64,000 nucleotides of DNA from Paenibacillus polymyxa M1 (GCF_000237325.1 NC_017542.1:3382501-3446500); one strand, 5' to 3'; shown: positions 25,679-35,156, counted from the first letter of the stretch. Program-made: numbers and translations. The notes: generated by a model from the letters alone, not told the origin.

Positions 25679-26773
25679 TTACGCCTCCTCTTTTAACTGT
25701 TCAATGACTTCCCGGATGTAAGAGACGGAAATATCCTTCACAACCTCCACACGCCCAATACTGCGTGGGACAACGAAAGTAATGCTGCCTTCCTTGAACT
25801 TTTTGTCATGCATCATCGCTTCAAGCAGTCGATCTGTATCGAGATGTGATGGAAGAGAAGTCGGTAAGCGCAGCGAAGACAGCATCTCCTTCGTTTCGTT
25901 TACCAAAGAAGGATCTGCCCCCAGCTTCACACCCAGAAGTGCGGAGCCGACCATACCAATAGAAATGGCTTCCCCGTGTAAAAACTCACCATATCCCGCA
26001 ATCGCTTCAATCGCATGACCAATCGTATGACCTAAGTTTAGAATAGCGCGCAAATCGTTTTCTCGTTCATCGCGCGATACGACTTCAGCTTTAATGGAAC
26101 ATCCCTTTTCCAGTCCATACTCCAGTGTCGCCGCATCCAGTGCGAGCAAATCCGTCGCATGCTCACGGCACCACTGAGCGAAATCGGCATCCCAGATCAA
26201 GCCATGCTTGATCATTTCAGCTAGTCCCGCAGATACCTCGCGAGGAGGTAATGTTGACAACGTATCTACGTCATACAGTACGAGTTCCGGTTGGTGGAAG
26301 GCTCCTATCATATTTTTTGCCAAAGGATGATTGATGCCGACCTTACCGCCCACGCTGCTGTCATGAGCAAGGATTGTAGTTGGAACCTGTACGAACTTGA
26401 TGCCTCTCATAAAAGATGCCGCCACAAATCCAGCCAAATCACCCACCACACCACCACCAAGAGCGATAACGGCTGAATTCCGATCCAGGCCGCCCTCAAT
26501 GGCTGCTGTTATAACCTGCTCAAATACAGCAAGCGACTTGGATGTTTCACCTGGTTTAACGACAAATGATACCGTTTTGTATCCCGACTCCTGAAGATTG
26601 CTCTCCAATGCTGCCAGGTAAAATCCCGCTACATTTTCGTCTGAAACAATCAATAATGGGCTTTTTTGTGCAATTCCTCGTTCCTTCAACGACTCTCCGG
26701 CCTGATGCAACAATCCACGTCCGATATGAATAGGATAAGAACGTTCGCCAAGCTGTACCGTCAGCGTACTCAT
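25679..26773 (-). CDS. aroB: 3-dehydroquinate synthase
   Basis: NAD- and zinc-dependent second step of the shikimate pathway. 364 residues with ALGGGVVGDLAGFVAASFMRG, VPTTILAHDSSVGGKVGIN, the metal residues in GLAEMIKHGLI and LNLGHTIGHAIE...LHGEAISIGM. ATG at 26773 overlaps the aroC end region; GGAG precedes it. An upstream in-frame ATG would overlap aroC more and lacks a site. Confidence 0.97.
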   Translation of the reverse strand: MSTLTVQLGERSYPIHIGRGLLHQAGESLKERGIAQKSPLLIVSDENVAGFYLAALESNLQESGYKTVSFVVKPGETSKSLAVFEQVITAAIEGGLDRNSAVIALGGGVVGDLAGFVAASFMRGIKFVQVPTTILAHDSSVGGKVGINHPLAKNMIGAFHQPELVLYDVDTLSTLPPREVSAGLAEMIKHGLIWDADFAQWCREHATDLLALDAATLEYGLEKGCSIKAEVVSRDERENDLRAILNLGHTIGHAIEAIAGYGEFLHGEAISIGMVGSALLGVKLGADPSLVNETKEMLSSLRLPTSLPSHLDTDRLLEAMMHDKKFKEGSITFVVPRSIGRVEVVKDISVSYIREVIEQLKEEA

Positions 26774-26774
26774 C

Positions 26775-27944
26775 TTAGTACTGCTCCAATTGTTGTTCAT
26801 AGGATGCAATATTCGCGCGGATTTCTTCGATCGAATCCCCGCCGAATTTCTCTAGTAAAGCTTTGGCTATCTCCCAAGCTACTACATGCTCCATGACTAC
26901 GCTTGCCGCTGGTACCGCACATGCATCCGAACGCTCAACCTGTGCAGTGAATGCTTCCTTCGTATCAATGTCGACGCTTTGCAGCGGCTTATAGAGTGTA
27001 GGGATTGGCTTCATTACGCCACGAACCACCACGGGCATTCCGTTGGTCATGCCACCCTCAAAACCACCCAAACGATTCGTACGACGATGATACCCACGTT
27101 CCTCATCATACAGAATCTCATCATGCACCTGTGAACCGCGTAATTCTCCTGCTTCAAACCCGATGCCGATTTCCACACCTTTAAATGCATTGATCGACAT
27201 GACTCCTTGTGCGATACGCGCATCCAGCTTCCGATCATACTGTACATGACTGCCTAGACCAATCGGAACACCTTCCACGATACATTCCACTACCCCACCG
27301 ACGGAGTCACCTTCTTGCTTGATCAGGTCAATATATGCTTCCATTTTCTTCTCCGTTTCCGGATCGGTTACTCTCACCGAAGAAGCTTCTGTTACAGCAA
27401 TCAGTTCATCAATCGGCAAATCGTGATAAGGAGCTTCGATTTCACCAATACGGATGACCTGACCTGCCACCTTGATTCCGAACTCAGCCAACAATTGACG
27501 AGCCAAACCGCCACATGCCACACGAATTGCTGTTTCACGTGCACTGGAGCGTTCCAACACGTTACGAAGATCCTTCAGGTTGTATTTCATTCCGCCATTC
27601 AAATCCGCATGGCCCGGACGTGGCCGATGAACCCGACGCTTCTCTTCATCACTGCCTTCAATAGGCTCAATATTCATAATATTCTGCCAGTGCTTCCAAT
27701 CGTTATTTTCCACAACTAGCGCAATTGGTGCACCTGTGGTATATCCGTGACGTACGCCACCGGCAATCTTCGCCGTATCTTTTTCAATCTGCATACGCCG
27801 CCCCCGTCCATATCCTTTCTGACGACGGTGCAACTGAAAATTCAATTCCTCAAAATCCAATTTTAAATTACTCGGCATACCCTCTACAATGGCAGTTAGC
27901 TGGGGACCATGCGTTTCCCCCGCGGTTAAATAACGTAAACTCAT
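26775..27944 (-). CDS. aroC: Chorismate synthase
   Basis: FMN-dependent trans-elimination of phosphate from EPSP giving chorismate, the branch-point for Trp, Tyr, Phe and, in this organism, futalosine-type menaquinone. 389 residues: [18 protein letters not shown] (signature 1), [40 protein letters not shown] (signature 2) and [14 protein letters not shown] at 27944 after AAGGGGGAA. Called aroF in the older Bacillus nomenclature. Confidence 0.97.
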   Translation of the reverse strand: MSLRYLTAGETHGPQLTAIVEGMPSNLKLDFEELNFQLHRRQKGYGRGRRMQIEKDTAKIAGGVRHGYTTGAPIALVVENNDWKHWQNIMNIEPIEGSDEEKRRVHRPRPGHADLNGGMKYNLKDLRNVLERSSARETAIRVACGGLARQLLAEFGIKVAGQVIRIGEIEAPYHDLPIDELIAVTEASSVRVTDPETEKKMEAYIDLIKQEGDSVGGVVECIVEGVPIGLGSHVQYDRKLDARIAQGVMSINAFKGVEIGIGFEAGELRGSQVHDEILYDEERGYHRRTNRLGGFEGGMTNGMPVVVRGVMKPIPTLYKPLQSVDIDTKEAFTAQVERSDACAVPAASVVMEHVVAWEIAKALLEKFGGDSIEEIRANIASYEQQLEQY

Positions 27945-28003
27945 GACGCGTTCCCCCTTTAAACTGTTAAACTGTGCATCGCTAAAATCTTTAACTGTGC
28001 TTC

Positions 28004-28032
28004 ATTATAGTATACGCACCTTTCTTTGACAA
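28004..28032 (-). promoter_or_regulatory. Sigma-A promoter of the aroC-aroB-aroH(-trp) operon
   Basis: Minus strand TTGTCA (28027-28032), 17-base spacer, TATAAT (28004-28009), downstream of the cheR terminator and about 60 bases before aroC. Confidence 0.85.
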
Positions 28033-28059
28033 GAAAAGCCACGTGTGAGGCAGATAAAC

Positions 28060-28099
28060 AAAAAAACACGTCCCTCAGCTAGAAGAGCTAAAGGACGTG
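28060..28099 (-). terminator. Intrinsic terminator after cheR
   Basis: Minus strand CACGTCC (28093-28099) pairs with GGACGTG (28067-28073), an inner AGCT/AGCT stem extends it, and seven T follow (28060-28066). It separates the menaquinone/ndk/cheR unit from the aro-trp unit. Confidence 0.88.
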
Positions 28100-28176
28100 C
28101 GCTGTTGATAAGCCAGCCATCCATTACTTAAGGATACAAATAAGTTCCTACGAAACGATGGATGATATGTACAGAC

Positions 28177-28977
28177 TTATGCTTTTTTGCGATAAAAAAA
28201 GGTTTCAGTCGATTCCAGCCCGTATTGGTTAGGAGAAAAGATTTGCTCGGTACTGCCGACAAATAGAACACCGCCGGGACGAAGGCTGGCAGCAAACTTT
28301 TGATATAACGCATGTTTGGCCTCTTCTGTAAAATAAATCATAACATTTCGACAGATAATGAGATCATACCCATCCTCAAATCGATCCAGCAGCAAGTTTT
28401 GCTTTTGAAATTTCACAGCCTGTTTTAAACGGTCATCAATCCGATACATGGCACCATCTGGTTTAAAATATTTGCTAGCTACCTGCTCAGGCACATCCTT
28501 GAGCGAACGCTCCAAATATTTACCTTCCTTGGCTTTAGCCAATGCGCCATCATCAATATCGGAAGCTGTAATGGAGCAATTCCCCAAAATTCCTTTACCG
28601 TCGAGAACCATAGCTAGGCTATAGGGCTCTTCACCAGTCGAGCAGGCCGCACTCCACAGCTTAAGCTTCTGCTTTCCCACAAGCAACTGTGGCAAAATGA
28701 TGTCCCGTAGCACTTCCCAACGATTGGGATTTCGCCAAAACTCGGAAACATTGATCGTCATACGATCCAGAAATTCATAGAATAGAGGTTTTTCCTTCAT
28801 CATGGCATCATAAAAAGAAACAAAACTGGGAAACCCGTTTTTGTTGCGAAGCGTCGTTAACCGCCTTTTCATCTGTGCTTCTTTGTATTGTGCAAGATCA
28901 ATACCTGTGCTGTCCTTGATTTTGCGGATAAACGCTGTGTAATCGGGGTCCGTCTGACCCAGTTCCAGATCTGTCAT
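28177..28977 (-). CDS. cheR: Chemotaxis protein methyltransferase
   Basis: Methylates glutamates of chemoreceptors from SAM. 266 residues: N-terminal four-helix domain with KEAQMKRRLTTLRN, TINVSEFWRNPNRWEVL, then the SAM site LWSAACSTGEEPYSLAM, ITASDIDDGALAKAKEG and YDLIICRNVMIYFTEEAKHALY. ATG at 28977 preceded by AGAAGGA is preferred over the ATG six codons upstream. Position after ndk is conserved with Bacillus. Confidence 0.96.
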   Translation of the reverse strand: MTDLELGQTDPDYTAFIRKIKDSTGIDLAQYKEAQMKRRLTTLRNKNGFPSFVSFYDAMMKEKPLFYEFLDRMTINVSEFWRNPNRWEVLRDIILPQLLVGKQKLKLWSAACSTGEEPYSLAMVLDGKGILGNCSITASDIDDGALAKAKEGKYLERSLKDVPEQVASKYFKPDGAMYRIDDRLKQAVKFQKQNLLLDRFEDGYDLIICRNVMIYFTEEAKHALYQKFAASLRPGGVLFVGSTEQIFSPNQYGLESTETFFYRKKA

Positions 28978-29007
28978 GCTACCATCCTTCTTCATACGTA
29001 ATTAAAC

Positions 29008-29451
29008 TTACACCCAGGTCGCTACCGTTTTTTCATACCGAACTAATTCTTCCGGTGTGAAAAAATTTGCAATCTCGCGCTCTGCGCTCTCCGGTGAATC
29101 TGATCCATGAATGAGGTTAAACGGTGTATGTGCAGCAAAGTCTCCACGAATGGTGCCCGGAAGAGCTTCGGTTACTTGTGTTTTACCAATCAGCAAGCGG
29201 GAAAGCGTAACAATGTTATCCCCTTCCCAAACCATGGCAAATACAGGACCTGATGTGATAAAGCCTACAAGCTCTTCAAAAAAAGGCTTGCCCACATGCT
29301 CCGCATAATGCCGTTCTGCTTGTTCTCTAGATACCTGCACAAGCTTGCCAGCCGCCATTTTGAAGCCCTTGTCTTCCAAACGACTGACAATACGTCCAAT
29401 CAGTCCGCGTTGTACACCATCCGGTTTAACCATCAAAAACGTACGATCCAT
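29008..29451 (-). CDS. ndk: Nucleoside diphosphate kinase
   Basis: Equilibrates nucleoside di- and triphosphates through a phospho-histidine. 147 residues: [40 protein letters not shown] and the active-site histidine in [17 protein letters not shown]. Length is typical. Confidence 0.98.
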   Translation of the reverse strand: MDRTFLMVKPDGVQRGLIGRIVSRLEDKGFKMAAGKLVQVSREQAERHYAEHVGKPFFEELVGFITSGPVFAMVWEGDNIVTLSRLLIGKTQVTEALPGTIRGDFAAHTPFNLIHGSDSPESAEREIANFFTPEELVRYEKTVATWV

Positions 29452-29499
29452 CGGCTCACTCCCAATCCTATCTAATGTATTTATACAGTACTAATCTGT

Positions 29500-29529
29500 A
29501 TTGTAACAGAAAGATTGGAAACGGTTAAA
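29500..29529 (-). promoter_or_regulatory. Candidate ndk promoter
   Basis: Minus strand extended -10 TG-T-TACAAT (TACAAT at 29500-29505), with TTTAAC about 18 bases upstream as a poor -35. It lies in the only sizeable gap between hepT and ndk. Confidence 0.4.
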
Positions 29530-29561
29530 GTATTTTGTCACAGCAAACCTAAAATACAACT

Positions 29562-30536
29562 TTAGTAGGAGCGTCGTGTTACAAAATGAGCAATATCGCG
29601 CAGCGTCTTTTTTGTTTTGACATCTGGTAGTAAGTCCAGCGCGTTCAGCGCTTTATTAATATATCGGTCGGCGAGAATTTCAGCTTTAGTGATTCCTTCA
29701 CTTTTTTTGATCATATCCACCGCTTTACGGGTGTCTCCTTGCCCGTCCCCATCCTGAATCCGCCAGATTTCAGCCAGCAGATCATCCCGCAGTTCGGGTT
29801 GTTCAAGCGCATAAATGACCGGAAGCGTAATATTGCCCTGTCTCATATCGCTGCCTGGCGGCTTGCCGATCTTTTTTTCTGTCCCACACAGATCAAGCAA
29901 ATCATCCTGAATTTGAAAAGCCATACCTACGTTATAGCCATAGGTGTACAACAGAGAGTTGACTCTTTCCCGTGCTCCTGCAGCCATAGCTCCCAATTGG
30001 CAACTAACTGCAATCAACAATGCCGTTTTGCGCCGTATGCGCAACAAATAATTGCGCACACTCTGATCCACATTAAAAAAATCACGTATTTGTTCCATTT
30101 CACCAATTGACATCTGTACCAACGCCTTAGACAGCACCCGGTGAATATCGGGATTCGGCAGTCCAGCAGCAATAGATAGTGCGCGTGCATATATGTAGTC
30201 TCCGGTGTACATAGCCACCCGATTGTCCCATTTGGACTTCACGGTGGGTTGGCCGCGTCTCATTTCCGCATCATCAATCACGTCATCGTGAACGAGAGAG
30301 GCAGAATGAATCAGTTCCAGAGGTACCGCTATGCGCTTGAGCTTGTCAAGATCATATTCTCCAAACTTGCCTCCCAGCAATACAAACACGGGACGCAATC
30401 GCTTGCCCCCTGCTTTAAGCAGATGAAGCGACGTATCATTAATCAACGGCTCCCTACTGTCAATGCTGCGGTACAGCTCTTCTTCTATGAAGTTCATATC
30501 CTTTTTTAATAAACCGAACAAATCCAATCGTTTCAT
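29562..30536 (-). CDS. hepT: Heptaprenyl diphosphate synthase component II
   Basis: Catalytic subunit of the prenyl transferase that makes the menaquinone side chain. 324 residues with both aspartate-rich motifs: LVHDDVIDDAEMRRGQPT (first) and FQIQDDLLDLCG (second), plus GGKRLRPVFVLL. Works as a heterodimer with HepS, encoded 3 kb upstream (33618). Overlaps mqnA by 4 bases. Confidence 0.95.
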   Translation of the reverse strand: MKRLDLFGLLKKDMNFIEEELYRSIDSREPLINDTSLHLLKAGGKRLRPVFVLLGGKFGEYDLDKLKRIAVPLELIHSASLVHDDVIDDAEMRRGQPTVKSKWDNRVAMYTGDYIYARALSIAAGLPNPDIHRVLSKALVQMSIGEMEQIRDFFNVDQSVRNYLLRIRRKTALLIAVSCQLGAMAAGARERVNSLLYTYGYNVGMAFQIQDDLLDLCGTEKKIGKPPGSDMRQGNITLPVIYALEQPELRDDLLAEIWRIQDGDGQGDTRKAVDMIKKSEGITKAEILADRYINKALNALDLLPDVKTKKTLRDIAHFVTRRSY

Positions 30537-31399
30537 TCTTTCACCCGTGTCAGCGTATTGTCACTCCAGAGAAGCGGCTTCACTCGTCGGTCAAGCAGCC
30601 CCAGTTCATATGCATACTGAAAATAAAGCTCTAAACCTTGTTGTTGCTTCTCCCCAAAATCATAACACAGATTCGTAAAGTAGCGCTCCCAATAATCTTC
30701 CGAACCTCCAATTTCCTTGCAAGCCTCAGAAATAACAGGTGCCAGATCAGACAGACTACGCTGCTTGCTTACGCGGAACGCACTCGCAATTTCAGCCACC
30801 ACAGCGGGATTCTGAGCAGCAACAGCACGTCGAACTGCCCATACAGCAAATGTCATGCTGTAGCCCGTCCAGCGTTTCCACTCTTCCCCGAGGTCGGTTA
30901 CATACAGGCCTTCACTTCGCCAGGACGCCTTGATCGCGTGATCTCCAATCAGCAGCCCAGCATCTGCCTGTTCCAGCATCAAATCAAGATCTGGTTCACA
31001 GTCAAAGTAAGTAGGCTGGCCTTCCCATGCCTTTTGCATCAAAATTTTCAACAAGTTTACCGATGTAGCTGAAGTATTCGTCAGTGCAATGGTGCCATTA
31101 ATGATTTCATTTAGCGGCTTGCGTGAAAATAGTAAAATGGATTGGACTGGACCGTCTGCACTGACGGATAAATCCGGCAACAACAGCATTTCCTCAGCAC
31201 CTGATGCATACGCAAAGGAGGACATCGCACTCATATCCAAACTCCCATTTAGCATGCCTCGATTCAATTCAGCCGGAACTTTGGAAACCATCTCCGCCGA
31301 ATGGAGAAGCTCCGAAGGATTAAAGTAATGAAAAATAGGCCAAGCGTTTGTATATTTAATTTTTCCGATTGTGATTGTCTTGGTGTCCGGTATCGGCAT
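30533..31399 (-). CDS. mqnA: Chorismate dehydratase of the futalosine menaquinone pathway
   Basis: 288 residues of a periplasmic-binding-protein-like fold: IGKIKYTNAWPIFHYF, VPAELNRGMLNGSLDMSAMSSFAYA, ISLTNTSATSVNLLK-like block (ALTNTSATSVNLLK) and GLLIGDHAI. MqnA converts chorismate to 3-enolpyruvyl-benzoate, the entry to futalosine menaquinone synthesis. The start ATG at 31399 has a GGGGGGA site and lies inside the end of the UbiX gene, a 44-base overlap. MqnD, which is paralogous, is less likely given the family start and context. Confidence 0.88.
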   Translation of the reverse strand: MPIPDTKTITIGKIKYTNAWPIFHYFNPSELLHSAEMVSKVPAELNRGMLNGSLDMSAMSSFAYASGAEEMLLLPDLSVSADGPVQSILLFSRKPLNEIINGTIALTNTSATSVNLLKILMQKAWEGQPTYFDCEPDLDLMLEQADAGLLIGDHAIKASWRSEGLYVTDLGEEWKRWTGYSMTFAVWAVRRAVAAQNPAVVAEIASAFRVSKQRSLSDLAPVISEACKEIGGSEDYWERYFTNLCYDFGEKQQQGLELYFQYAYELGLLDRRVKPLLWSDNTLTRVKE

Positions 31400-32015
31400 C
31401 GGAATCCCCCCATCTCGTAAACAGTTGATGTTCTATACGCAAGCTGTCTAATACTTTGCCTACGAGGAACAGTACAATATCATCCAGCGTCTTTGGATGA
31501 AAATAAAAAGCTGGCATGGCCGGAATCATTTTGACGCCGAGTCTCGCAAGCTTAAGCATATTTTCCAGATGAATAGCATGCAATGGTGTCTCACGAGGCA
31601 CAAGGATCAGCGGACGACCCTCCTTCATCATCACATCTGCTGCACGTGCCATGAGATTATCAGACGAACCGTGCGCTACCGCTGACAACGTCCCCATCGA
31701 GCATGGCATGATAATCATGGCATCGACCAAATAAGAGCCGCTTGCAATAGAAGCTCCAATATCTGTAAAGGGATGGTATACAAGAGAACCGGGACGGTCT
31801 CCGAATTGTTCATTCAAAGCTCCTTCCCGGTCAGTCACATTCCAGCCCAGCTCCTCTTTCAATACCCGCCAGCCAGCATTAGAAACAATCAGGTGAACTG
31901 TATACTGCAAGTCCAGCAGTGTCTCTACCAGTCGTACACCATAAATGCTTCCGCTCGCACCTGTAATGCCAATAACGATTCGTTTGCCTTGATGGTTGCT
32001 CACCTGATTATTCAT
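31356..32015 (-). CDS. UbiX-family flavin prenyltransferase
   Basis: 219 residues with the flavoprotein start IVIGITGASGSIYGVRLVE, CSMGTLSAVAHGSSDNLMARAADVM and LVPRETPLHAIHLENM. UbiX makes the prenylated FMN cofactor of UbiD decarboxylases. In futalosine-pathway organisms a UbiD/UbiX-type pair acts in the late decarboxylation, which fits its place between mqnA and a UbiA homologue. No UbiD partner gene is in the window. Overlaps the next gene by 1 base and mqnA by 44. Confidence 0.9.
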   Translation of the reverse strand: MNNQVSNHQGKRIVIGITGASGSIYGVRLVETLLDLQYTVHLIVSNAGWRVLKEELGWNVTDREGALNEQFGDRPGSLVYHPFTDIGASIASGSYLVDAMIIMPCSMGTLSAVAHGSSDNLMARAADVMMKEGRPLILVPRETPLHAIHLENMLKLARLGVKMIPAMPAFYFHPKTLDDIVLFLVGKVLDSLRIEHQLFTRWGDSDADTGHQDNHNRKN

Positions 32016-32887
32016 TAGTATTGACGCACCACCAAATCAATCAGTGTAAAAGCAAATACGACAATGCTAAGTACACCGTTCATCGTAAAGAATGCCGTCT
32101 GCAAGCGACTTAGATCTTTTGGAGAAACGATATAGTGCTCATAAAATAAAATAATGTATGAAATAATCATGCCCGCCAGATACCACCAGCTCAAATCTGC
32201 AATAAAGAACAGCACAATAAATCCGATCGCCGTAATGACATGGAACACCCGGGCGATGTTCAGAGCACCTGCTACACCAAAACGGGCAGGAATAGAATAA
32301 ACCCCTTCACTCTGGTCAAAATCAATATCTTGACAAGCATAAATAACATCAAATCCAGCGGTCCAAAATGCAATCGTGAGATAAAGTACGATAGCTGTCA
32401 AATCCATTTGTCCCGTTACTGCAACCCATGCGCCTAGTGGTGCCAAACCAATGGTCAAACCGAGTACAATATGGCACAGCCAAGTAAAACGCTTGGTGTA
32501 AGAGTAAAAAACAAGCATAAAAAAGGCCAGCGGGAACAGCTTGAACGCCAGCGGACTTAACTTGAATGAGGCCCAGAATAACAACAACAAGCTAACGATG
32601 ATGAAAATTACCACTTCGCTCGATTTGAGCAGCCCTGCCGGGATGGCGCGTCCTGCTGTACGCGGATTTTTCCCGTCAATTACACGGTCAATCATACGAT
32701 TGAAGCCGAAGGCTGCGCTACGAGCGCCAACCATAGCCAACAAAATCCAACCAATCTGCGGCCATGAGGGAAGGTTGTCCGTCACGACAACTGACCCCAA
32801 TACAGCCCCCATAAATGCAAATGGGAGCGCAAATAAGGTATGTTCAATTTTAATCATTTCCAAAAAAATAGCAATTTTCTTAAACAT
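32015..32887 (-). CDS. UbiA-family polyprenyltransferase, putative MqnP
   Basis: Integral membrane prenyltransferase, 290 residues and about eight or nine helices. The first aspartate motif NRMIDRVIDGKNPRT and second YACQDIDFDQSEGVYS are clear. It would attach the HepST-made heptaprenyl chain to the aromatic head group. The combination with mqnA favours a futalosine-pathway MqnP role over 4-hydroxybenzoate octaprenyltransferase. ATG at 32887 follows AAGGAGAG and overlaps menG by 8 bases. Confidence 0.88.
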   Translation of the reverse strand: MFKKIAIFLEMIKIEHTLFALPFAFMGAVLGSVVVTDNLPSWPQIGWILLAMVGARSAAFGFNRMIDRVIDGKNPRTAGRAIPAGLLKSSEVVIFIIVSLLLLFWASFKLSPLAFKLFPLAFFMLVFYSYTKRFTWLCHIVLGLTIGLAPLGAWVAVTGQMDLTAIVLYLTIAFWTAGFDVIYACQDIDFDQSEGVYSIPARFGVAGALNIARVFHVITAIGFIVLFFIADLSWWYLAGMIISYIILFYEHYIVSPKDLSRLQTAFFTMNGVLSIVVFAFTLIDLVVRQY

Positions 32888-33608
32888 GCAGACTCTCCTT
32901 GATTCCAATATGCAATGCCGCAATGCCTCCGGTGAGAGAATGAGCCTGAACATCCTTTAATCCGACTTCACGAAAGATGTCAGCCAGTTCATCCCTTCCT
33001 GGAAAAAGCGCCAACGAATCAGGGAGCCATTTGTACTGCTCATAACGTTTGGCGAACAATTTGCCGAGCATGGGCAAGATGTGTTGAAAATATGCGTAGT
33101 AAATTCCCTTGAACGGCTGCCAAGTAGGTTTGGACAACTCCAGACATACGACCTGCCCACCAGGCTTAACGACTCGTTGCATTTCCTGCAACACGCGGCG
33201 CAGATCAGGCACGTTGCGAAGACCGAAACCAATCGTCGCATAATCAAATGAATTGTCTTCAAAAGGTAGATCCATCGCGTTGCCTTGAACAAGCTTGATT
33301 TGCTTTTCGCGGGATTCTGATGTAATCTTTCGCTCGCCAACATTTAGCATGTTCTGGCTAAAATCCAGTCCTACGATGTGACCACTTTCACTTGCACGCG
33401 CCATCGCAAGCGTCCAGTCACATGTCCCACAACAAAGGTCGATTGCCGTATCGCCGCGATGCATGTCCATCTTTTTCATTGTAAATTTCCGCCAAGCCTT
33501 ATGTCTGCGAAAGCTCAGTATATCGTTCATCAAATCGTATTTACCGGCTATACTTTCAAACACGCCATGAACGAATTGCTCTTTCGGCTTGGTGTCGCTT
33601 GATCCCAT
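32880..33608 (-). CDS. menG: Demethylmenaquinone methyltransferase
   Basis: UbiE/MenG SAM methyltransferase performing the last step of menaquinone synthesis. About 242 residues: FVHGVFESIAGKYDLMNDILSFRRHKAWR, IDLCCGTCDWTLAMA (motif I, with an unusual CD in place of GD), MDLPFEDNSFDYATIGFGLRNV and KPGGQVVCLELSKP. Two starts are possible: ATG at 33608 (AGGTGA site) or GTG at 33617 directly after the hepS stop; I use the ATG. Confidence 0.95.
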   Translation of the reverse strand: MGSSDTKPKEQFVHGVFESIAGKYDLMNDILSFRRHKAWRKFTMKKMDMHRGDTAIDLCCGTCDWTLAMARASESGHIVGLDFSQNMLNVGERKITSESREKQIKLVQGNAMDLPFEDNSFDYATIGFGLRNVPDLRRVLQEMQRVVKPGGQVVCLELSKPTWQPFKGIYYAYFQHILPMLGKLFAKRYEQYKWLPDSLALFPGRDELADIFREVGLKDVQAHSLTGGIAALHIGIKESLHV

Positions 33609-33617
33609 GACGTTCAC

Positions 33618-34487
33618 CTAACCTTCCCTCACAACCGGGTGCGAACTATGTAGCAGCTTTAGGAAAGGCTCAAGCATGCATTCAAATTCCTCAATCCCCG
33701 TGTTTTGTTCATCTGACAGGGTCTGCCGGATGTGTGTAACAGCCGTGCGAAGCTTGTCCAGTATCGCATCCTCGGCTTTGTATTTCAGCACAAGCTTACG
33801 CCAAACTTCTGTTTCAGTACCCCCCTCTGAAAGCAGCGCCTGCTCATGCTGGTCTCCGTTACCGTAAATATGCCAGAACATATATCCGAAACGGGACTTG
33901 TCTGGTTCTGCCCGCTTCTCCCATTCCTCCACCAGCGTATCACAGAGAGCGAATTCGTTAAGAAGCTGCTTCCAGACTTCCTGATCCTGTTCTGCAATAA
34001 GTGAAGTCAATGATAAAAAAAGCTCCTGTTTGAAGCAAACCATCTGAGATAAATACTGAGCAGCATCCAAACGAAAATGCTTCATCTCCCAGTACAAACT
34101 CATTTTCCCTGCGTTCACTTCACATACAGCATCACTCAGCTTCGAAATGGCCTCGATTCGGCCTGCCAGTGCAAGTAGCTGATAAAAGCGGCTGCTGAAG
34201 TAGTCACCGGCTAACACTTTCAGCTGTCTGGAACGCATCTCTTCCGGGCTTCGTATACCGGATAAAGTATCAATCATATCATGCGTATCCAGTCCCATCT
34301 GCACAAGTGATGTAACCAAAGCGTACAGTTCATCCTCACTGGCATGCAGCCCTTGCGCATTCCGGTTCAAAAACTCAAACAGCAAACGGGTACGGCTGTC
34401 AGGAAAAGCCGGCATTTCCGTATGTTGTTGAATCATGTCGTATTCCACATATTTCCTTGCTAATTGAGGTACGCGATACGGTTTCAT
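33618..34487 (-). CDS. hepS: Heptaprenyl diphosphate synthase component I
   Basis: Non-catalytic partner of HepT that sets chain length. 289 residues, helical, with YRVPQLARKYVEYDMIQQHTEMP near the start and LASEDELYALVTSLVQMGLDTHDM-like helices; the family diverges strongly so recognition relies partly on position between mtrB and menG. ATG at 34487 follows GGAGG at 6 bases. Confidence 0.85.
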   Translation of the reverse strand: MKPYRVPQLARKYVEYDMIQQHTEMPAFPDSRTRLLFEFLNRNAQGLHASEDELYALVTSLVQMGLDTHDMIDTLSGIRSPEEMRSRQLKVLAGDYFSSRFYQLLALAGRIEAISKLSDAVCEVNAGKMSLYWEMKHFRLDAAQYLSQMVCFKQELFLSLTSLIAEQDQEVWKQLLNEFALCDTLVEEWEKRAEPDKSRFGYMFWHIYGNGDQHEQALLSEGGTETEVWRKLVLKYKAEDAILDKLRTAVTHIRQTLSDEQNTGIEEFECMLEPFLKLLHSSHPVVREG

Positions 34488-34542
34488 CCTAAGCCTCCGA
34501 GCCATGACTTTCTGGTATACTCAAATAATTGCAATGCCTTAT

Positions 34543-34551
34543 ATTATATCA
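34543..34551 (-). promoter_or_regulatory. Candidate extended -10 promoter before hepS
   Basis: Minus strand TG-A-TATAAT (TATAAT at 34543-34548) in the gap between the unknown gene at 34605 and hepS; no good -35 at the proper distance. Confidence 0.45.
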
Positions 34552-34604
34552 CAATTTAAAATGATTCGCGACTAAAGTACTGTAGGTCCAGCGGTAGAAA
34601 ACAT

Positions 34605-35156
34605 CTAGTTTGTATATACACCGCTAAACCTGTTTTGCCACATAGGCGTTACTGTAATGCGGAAACGAGATTTCAAATCTTCTGGCAGTTCAGCGCCTTC
34701 GCGATTTCTAAGTTGTTCCAGTGCCTCGTTCGTCCACTCGTTCCGGCGTATATCGGATGCTAGCAGCAAATGGCGTTCTCCTGACCATTCGTCCTCTGTC
34801 ACCACCCGCAACAGCAATTGCCGTACATTCGTCGTTCCGTAGAAGCTAAAGGCTGCAAGCTCCGCCATGTTTTGATAAATCTCCAGTGGCGTAGTTTCTT
34901 CCTTGGACAGCTTAACATCCAGGGTCAGGACTGAATGTTCCCAGCTTACACTTGCAATCGGTGTGGTTAATGGAAGCTCATTCAGTGTATCTACCAGATT
35001 GTCATCCGTCAGCAGTACTCGTTGCTGGGGCGAAATTGTCGCCTGTGTTTCACGAACTGCTGCGGTACCCGAGTCCAGCATCTGTAAGGACGGCAGCAAT
35101 ATTGCTGCTGCGGTGGTTATGAGAATGGAACCACCGAGTACAGTCCAAGGTTTCAT
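34605..35156 (-). CDS. Unrecognised membrane-anchored protein
   Basis: 183 residues with an N-terminal hydrophobic segment (VLGGSILITTAAAILLPSL, about 5-24) that could be a signal anchor, followed by a soluble alpha/beta region. No lipobox and no motif that I can name; ISPQQRVLLTDDNLVDTLNEL and EDEWSGERHLLLASDIRRNEW are typical of its texture. It lies between mtrB (terminated) and hepS, where Bacillus has no gene. GGGGAGG precedes the ATG at 35156. An extracytoplasmic role is inferred only from the anchor. Confidence 0.75.
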   Translation of the reverse strand: MKPWTVLGGSILITTAAAILLPSLQMLDSGTAAVRETQATISPQQRVLLTDDNLVDTLNELPLTTPIASVSWEHSVLTLDVKLSKEETTPLEIYQNMAELAAFSFYGTTNVRQLLLRVVTEDEWSGERHLLLASDIRRNEWTNEALEQLRNREGAELPEDLKSRFRITVTPMWQNRFSGVYTN

